In this document: piece by piece, positions 60,772 through 64,000 of the stretch
How positions within the stretch are numbered: the first letter of the stretch is position 1
Layout: every line of letters begins with the position of its first letter
Source: Archaeoglobaceae archaeon
GTDB lineage: Archaea > Halobacteriota > Archaeoglobi > Archaeoglobales > Archaeoglobaceae
NCBI GenBank assembly: GCA_026986375.1
Contig: JALSOQ010000016.1
Location: 1-64,000 of the forward strand
Length of the DNA stretch: 64,000 bases
Direction: 5' to 3'
The notes under the pieces: model-generated
Database searches by the model: none
The model's input: only the letters and a program-made list of their open reading frames with translations
What the model was told of the DNA's origin: nothing
Program-made: the position numbers and the translations under genes

Positions 60772-61473
60772 TTACACCCCCAGATCTATCACGGGTTTGT
60801 CGGAATCCTTCTTTCCAACTACGAAAACGTAATCGACGACCGTCGTGAACTCGCCCTTTTCGGACTCTACCGTAACGAGGTTCGGTGCGGAACTTCGAAC
60901 TATCCTGTAATCCTTCACCCTTCCTAACTCACCGGCGTGACTTCCTCCTGTAACCATCACGAGAGCTCCGATTTCGAACGGAAGGTGGTCTATGATCTCC
61001 TTCTCCGGTATCTTCATGAGGATGCTATCCTTGGTCTTGTATCTGTTGTCCGCGAGGACGTTCGTTCCGTCGAATAGGTTCAGCTGAATCCTCCCGCCTT
61101 TGACCATCGTCTTGTTGACTATCTTGTAGAGTTTGACGTCGTCGTCCTCTATCTCGATCGGAACGTATCTACCCTTCTCGTCGAACACTATCCTGTAGCT
61201 CTTTTCGAGCTTGGGAATCTTAACAACGTCGAACAGCCCTACTGGGAACTTGTAATCTTTCCTCGGAACGCCATCCACCAAAATTTCTCCGGCGGCTATT
61301 ATCCTCCTCGCCTCCCTTGCCGTATCTGCGAGTCCCAAGTAGTCCCTGACGAGTATCAGCAGAGGTATCGCGAACTTGTTGTGCGGGCCGGGTGAGGGCT
61401 TTACGACCCACCTACCGCCGCTCTTCCTCGGAATCCTCCAAGTTTTAGGAGCGGACAACCTCTTCTGGTGCAT
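60772..61473 (-). CDS. rps4e: ribosomal protein eS4
   Basis: Small-subunit protein eS4, 233 residues, with an S4-like RNA-binding domain (RDYLGLADTAREARRIIAAG), a central eS4 domain and a KOW motif near the C-terminus (GALVMVTGGSHAGELGRVKD). The ATG at 61473 gives MHQKRLSAPKTW, the family start, five bases after a GTGAT signal; ATG 61479 and GTG 61482 are inside that signal. Confidence 0.95.
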   Translation of the reverse strand: MHQKRLSAPKTWRIPRKSGGRWVVKPSPGPHNKFAIPLLILVRDYLGLADTAREARRIIAAGEILVDGVPRKDYKFPVGLFDVVKIPKLEKSYRIVFDEKGRYVPIEIEDDDVKLYKIVNKTMVKGGRIQLNLFDGTNVLADNRYKTKDSILMKIPEKEIIDHLPFEIGALVMVTGGSHAGELGRVKDYRIVRSSAPNLVTVESEKGEFTTVVDYVFVVGKKDSDKPVIDLGV

Positions 61474-61478
61474 ACCCA

Positions 61479-61844
61479 TCACTTCCTCTCCAATATCTTC
61501 TTCCTAACCTCATCCACCTCTCCCAACTCGATTATCATGACGTTTGAGGGATGAATCGGAATGAAAACCTCCGTTCCATCCGCCTTGGTTTGAGTGACTC
61601 CCTCCACGTAGATCCTGACCCTCTTCATGTCCACCTCTACGACCTTACCCTCGTGTCCCTTGAACTCTCCCCTCATTATCCTCACCTTATCTCCTTTCCT
61701 TATTCTGATCGCCCTCTTTCCGTATTTCTTCCTCAGCTCCTTTGATAGAGTAGCGTGAAGCAGTCTGTGCCTCTCGTGGAGTTTGGAAGTCTTGTAGAGC
61801 CATCTCCTCCACTTCCTCGGTTGCTTCGACTTTGGAATCGGCAT
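61479..61844 (-). CDS. rpl24: ribosomal protein uL24
   Basis: Large-subunit protein uL24, 121 residues, archaeal/eukaryotic (L26-like) form. An N-terminal basic part ([20 protein letters not shown]) is followed by the KOW motif [20 protein letters not shown] and the [11 protein letters not shown] strand. Normal length; ATG behind GGTGGC. Confidence 0.95.
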   Translation of the reverse strand: MPIPKSKQPRKWRRWLYKTSKLHERHRLLHATLSKELRKKYGKRAIRIRKGDKVRIMRGEFKGHEGKVVEVDMKRVRIYVEGVTQTKADGTEVFIPIHPSNVMIIELGEVDEVRKKILERK

Positions 61845-61853
61845 GCCACCACC

Positions 61854-62252
61854 TCACACTATTATCGAAGCTAAGGATCCTATCTTCGGGAACCTCTCCG
61901 CGGCCTCCCTCGCGACCGGCCCCCTAATCTCCGAACCCTTCGGATTTCCCTTATCGTCAGTAATTACGGCGGCGTTGTCCTCGAACTTGACTCGAGTCCC
62001 ATCGGGACGGCGGTATTCCTTCCTCTGCCTTATTATTACGGCGTAGTGCACCTGCTTCCTTATGTCCGGTGTCCCTTTCTTAACCGTAACGACCACTATA
62101 TCTCCCACTCCCGCGGCGGGATACCTCCTCCTCACACCCTTGTATCCCTTAACGGCGATAATCTCAAGCTCTCTCGCTCCGGTGTTGTCTGCACAGACCA
62201 AGCGAGCTCCTGTAGGTAAGCACCTCGGAACCTCAGCCTTGATCGCCCTCAC
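61854..62252 (-). CDS. rpl14: ribosomal protein uL14
   Basis: Large-subunit protein uL14, 132 residues. Seen: [59 protein letters not shown] and [20 protein letters not shown]. The start is GTG 62252 after GGTGGTGAAGC; it lies within the last 20 bases of uS17. Confidence 0.95.
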   Translation of the reverse strand: MRAIKAEVPRCLPTGARLVCADNTGARELEIIAVKGYKGVRRRYPAAGVGDIVVVTVKKGTPDIRKQVHYAVIIRQRKEYRRPDGTRVKFEDNAAVITDDKGNPKGSEIRGPVAREAAERFPKIGSLASIIV

Positions 62253-62571
62253 GCTTCACCACCTCCACTATGACGAAAGCTTTCGTCTTGCTGATCGGCC
62301 TGCACTCCGCTATCGTAACTATATCTCCCGGCTTTGCGTCTATGCAAGGAGGGTTGTGGGCGTGTATCTTCGATCTCCTCTTCAGATACCTCTCGTATTT
62401 CCTCACGTATCTTATGAGTTCCCTCTCTATTACTGCCGTCCTCTCATAAGTTTTAACGACCTTTCCCGTCAGTATCTGCCCCCTTACCCTCAAATCCCCG
62501 TGGAACGGGCAGTTCTTATCGTTACACTCCTTTTCCGGAGGTTTCACATCCAAACCTATGTCCTTCACCAT
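62233..62571 (-). CDS. rps17: ribosomal protein uS17
   Basis: Small-subunit protein uS17, 112 residues, OB fold. The archaeal N-terminal extension carries [13 protein letters not shown], a Cys/Cys/His arrangement that could hold a metal. The fold follows: [39 protein letters not shown] and [19 protein letters not shown] 62571 is preferred over TTG 62577. It overlaps the Rnp1 gene by 7 bases and uL14 by 20. Confidence 0.95.
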   Translation of the reverse strand: MVKDIGLDVKPPEKECNDKNCPFHGDLRVRGQILTGKVVKTYERTAVIERELIRYVRKYERYLKRRSKIHAHNPPCIDAKPGDIVTIAECRPISKTKAFVIVEVVKREGDQG

Positions 62572-62864
62572 AACCAAACACCCTTCGCCCTTTTCAACAT
62601 GAGTATGCCCTTCTTAATCCTATCCTCCGGCCTGAACGCTATCAAATCCCCCTTCACCCTCAACACCTTTCCGGCGAACTTGACGCGGAAGGTTCTTCCC
62701 TTCTTCGCCACTGTTTTTAAACCTTTTTCCGTCTTTATCCTGAGGGTGTTCATCGTTTCGTCCACTACCACACCTCTAATCCCAATTTCGCACGGATTGG
62801 GGGATTCAACCACTTCTACTTCCAATCCTATCCACTCGTGAGCCAAAACGAACTCCGGCCTCAT
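62565..62864 (-). CDS. rnp1: ribonuclease P protein component 1 (Rpp29 homologue)
   Basis: A 99-residue archaeal Rnp1/Rpp29/Pop4 protein, which binds the RNase P RNA and helps tRNA 5' maturation. The Sm-like barrel is seen in [39 protein letters not shown] and the end [20 protein letters not shown]. Location between uL29 and uS17 is conserved in archaea. Its ATG overlaps the uL29 stop by 4 bases. Confidence 0.93.
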   Translation of the reverse strand: MRPEFVLAHEWIGLEVEVVESPNPCEIGIRGVVVDETMNTLRIKTEKGLKTVAKKGRTFRVKFAGKVLRVKGDLIAFRPEDRIKKGILMLKRAKGVWLW

Positions 62865-63058
62865 ACCCTGTAACCTTCCTCCCTCAACGCGAGCTTTATC
62901 CTCGCTATGTCCTTCCTGACGTTCCTTATCGCCATGGGGTTTTCGAGGGACCCACCGGATCTAACCAGAGTTCTAAGCCTTAGCAGTTCGAGTTCGAGCT
63001 CTCTGAGCTTCTTCAGCTTCTCCTCCCTGCTCATCTTCCTTATCTCGTCCATCTTCAT
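62861..63058 (-). CDS. rpl29: ribosomal protein uL29
   Basis: Large-subunit protein uL29, 65 residues, a two-helix hairpin at the exit tunnel. Seen: MDEIRKMSREEKLKKLRELE and the conserved RNVRKDIARIKLALRE. Overlaps the uS3 stop and the rnp1 start by 4 bases each. Confidence 0.95.
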   Translation of the reverse strand: MKMDEIRKMSREEKLKKLRELELELLRLRTLVRSGGSLENPMAIRNVRKDIARIKLALREEGYRV

Positions 63059-63729
63059 TCTCCTTCACCCTCCTCTCCTTCCTCCTCATGAGCTTCGCCC
63101 ATCACTTTGGCCTTCAAAGCTTCGAGTTCCTCCTTGCCGACCTCCTTAACCTTGAACTCGTCCGGAAGCTCCACATCTGGTGGAATTATCTTGACGAGAA
63201 CTCCGTAAACGCCAAGCTTCTTTATCGCTATGTCGAACCCCTTCCTAACGAGCTCGTAAGCTGGATCACCGGTGTGAACCATCGTTCCCGCTACGAACTT
63301 CTCTGTCCTCGCCCTCTCACTCGTGAGCTTACCGCTTATCTGAATTTCACAACCCTTCGCTCCGGCTTCCATTATCCTGTAGAGGAACCTGTATCCAGCC
63401 CTCCTGAAATACCAACCCCTCTCTAAAGCCCTCGCCAGAAGAGTCGCCATTAGTTGAGCGTTGAATTCCGGTTTTTCAACCTCATCAACGCTTATCTGGG
63501 GATTGTCGAGCCCGAACTCTTTCAGCTTTTCCTGAAGCATTCTGATTCTCCTTCCTCCCTTTCCTATTACGAGTCCGGGTCTTTCCACGAACAGACTCAC
63601 TTGCGTTCCCAAAGGCGTTCTGACTATGTCGACTCCCCCGAATCCAGCGTTTCTCACTTCCTCCTTCAGCCACTCCTTAACCTGAAGCTTCGTGATCCTG
63701 TCCCTTATGAACTTCCTCTCGACCGCCAT
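63055..63729 (-). CDS. rps3: ribosomal protein uS3
   Basis: Small-subunit protein uS3, 224 residues. The N-terminal KH domain is VERPGLVIGKGGRRIRML, preceded by TPLGTQVSLF; the C-terminal domain contains GAKGCEIQISGKLTSERART and GYVLVKI-like strands (GVYGVLVKIIPPDVELP). The Glu-rich tail (EEGEEGEGE) is archaeal. The ATG at 63729 overlaps the uL22 stop (TAATG); the longer frame reads back into uL22. Confidence 0.96.
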   Translation of the reverse strand: MAVERKFIRDRITKLQVKEWLKEEVRNAGFGGVDIVRTPLGTQVSLFVERPGLVIGKGGRRIRMLQEKLKEFGLDNPQISVDEVEKPEFNAQLMATLLARALERGWYFRRAGYRFLYRIMEAGAKGCEIQISGKLTSERARTEKFVAGTMVHTGDPAYELVRKGFDIAIKKLGVYGVLVKIIPPDVELPDEFKVKEVGKEELEALKAKVMGEAHEEEGEEGEGE

Positions 63730-64000
63730 TACTCCTTCACCTCCGCGACAACTTCGACCGTCGTTAACTGCTGGAACCAAGGCGTGGCCCTTCCGAAAGC
63801 ACGGGGAACGTACTTCTTTATCTTCCTCCCCATCTTAGCCTGAGCGTGGACTATCACGAGCTTGTCCACATCCAGACCCTTGTATTCAGCGTTCGCCTCC
63901 AAGTTCTTCAGAACCTTGAGTATGTATCTGCAGGCCTTCTGCGGATACCTTCCGGCATACCACTTCTCCAGACCGCTCTTGTGGGCGACCTTCTTCTTGT
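63729..64000 (-). CDS. rpl22: ribosomal protein uL22 (C-terminal part, cut by the window edge)
   Basis: The C-terminal 90 residues of uL22, a large-subunit protein that lines the exit tunnel. Seen: KKKVAHKSGLEKWYAGRYPQ, ACRYILKVLKNLEANAEYKG, DKLVIVHAQAKMGRKIKKYV and PRAFGRATPW, the archaeal signature. The start lies beyond 64000. It precedes uS3 with a 1-base overlap, as in other archaeal S10-spc operons. Confidence 0.95.
   Translation of the reverse strand, partial: KKKVAHKSGLEKWYAGRYPQKACRYILKVLKNLEANAEYKGLDVDKLVIVHAQAKMGRKIKKYVPRAFGRATPWFQQLTTVEVVAEVKE

Noticed and set aside
1-64000. CRISPR array, insertion sequences or toxin-antitoxin pair
   Set aside because: No regularly spaced direct repeats, transposase motifs or paired small toxin/antitoxin genes were found on either strand.

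Overview
The window looks like a chromosomal segment of a hyperthermophilic euryarchaeon, most likely of the order Archaeoglobales (Archaeoglobus, Ferroglobus or Geoglobus). The signs are a complete archaeal A-type ATP synthase operon, an archaeal histone, an archaeal single-strand DNA binding protein with its partner, type II glyceraldehyde-3-phosphate dehydrogenase, an AglB oligosaccharyltransferase, an S10-spc ribosomal operon carrying RNase P protein 1, eL32, eL19 and eS4, and subunits resembling FqoH and FqoI of the F420H2:quinone oxidoreductase. Genus assignment is inference. Genes are very tightly packed, with many 1-4 base start/stop overlaps. No gene-free stretch exceeds 300 bases; the longest is about 220 bases, upstream of the ATP synthase operon. 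I see no CRISPR array, insertion sequence, integrase or prophage.

Layout. 0-9.6 kb: the 3' part of a tRNA, a glycosyltransferase, a PurM-like protein, a half-size EamA transporter, a TrmH-type methyltransferase, a winged-helix/radical SAM pair, ABCE1, uS2-enolase and an epoxyqueuosine-reductase-like protein whose end runs into tRNA-Pro. 9.7-17.9 kb: an HD phosphohydrolase, an isolated FqoH-FqoI pair, dihydroorotase, a cation exchanger, a decayed radical SAM/SPASM gene beside an intact MoaD-like gene, a seven-bladed propeller protein and a YeiH-type transporter. 18-26.4 kb: A-type ATP synthase genes H-I-K-E-C-F-A-B-D. 26.4-35.9 kb: DUF2299, the RPA pair, a double-histone-fold protein, a UbiD-like decarboxylase, PurC, CbiZ, an asparagine-synthase-like protein, a cysteine-cluster protein, three little-known genes and tRNA-Arg.

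35.9-48.3 kb: a DUF1646 transporter, an acetate block (isochorismatase-like hydrolase, SatP, acetyl-CoA synthetase), a deoxynucleotide block (ThyX, NrdG, a glutaredoxin-like protein, NrdD), tRNA-Asp, a histone, a phosphoribosyltransferase, adenine deaminase, GAPDH and CooT. Between nrdD and the glutaredoxin-like gene, on the opposite strand, lie two back-to-back C/D box guide RNAs with near-perfect architecture. 48.4-64 kb: an E1-like enzyme, an eS26-like zinc ribbon, AglB, PurQ, a hypothetical gene, then a long leftward ribosomal/secretion run from uL22 (cut by the window edge) through uS3, uL29, Rnp1, uS17, uL14, uL24, eS4, uL5, uS14, uS8, uL6, eL32, eL19, uL18, uS5, uL30, uL15, SecY, the EMC3-like DUF106 protein and cytidylate kinase.

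Together the genes serve energy conservation (Fqo-like subunits, ATP synthase), acetate uptake and activation, nucleotide synthesis and salvage (pyrC, purC, purQ, ade, nrdDG, thyX, cmk) and translation. The most unusual signals are the two guide RNAs, a 16-base promoter-region sequence shared exactly by fqoHI and the ATP synthase operon, the radical SAM pseudogene, and a 41-codon gene candidate opposite the end of purQ. Many starts follow an extended Shine-Dalgarno sequence GGTGAT, whose own GTG or ATG is a decoy; starts were set with this in mind.
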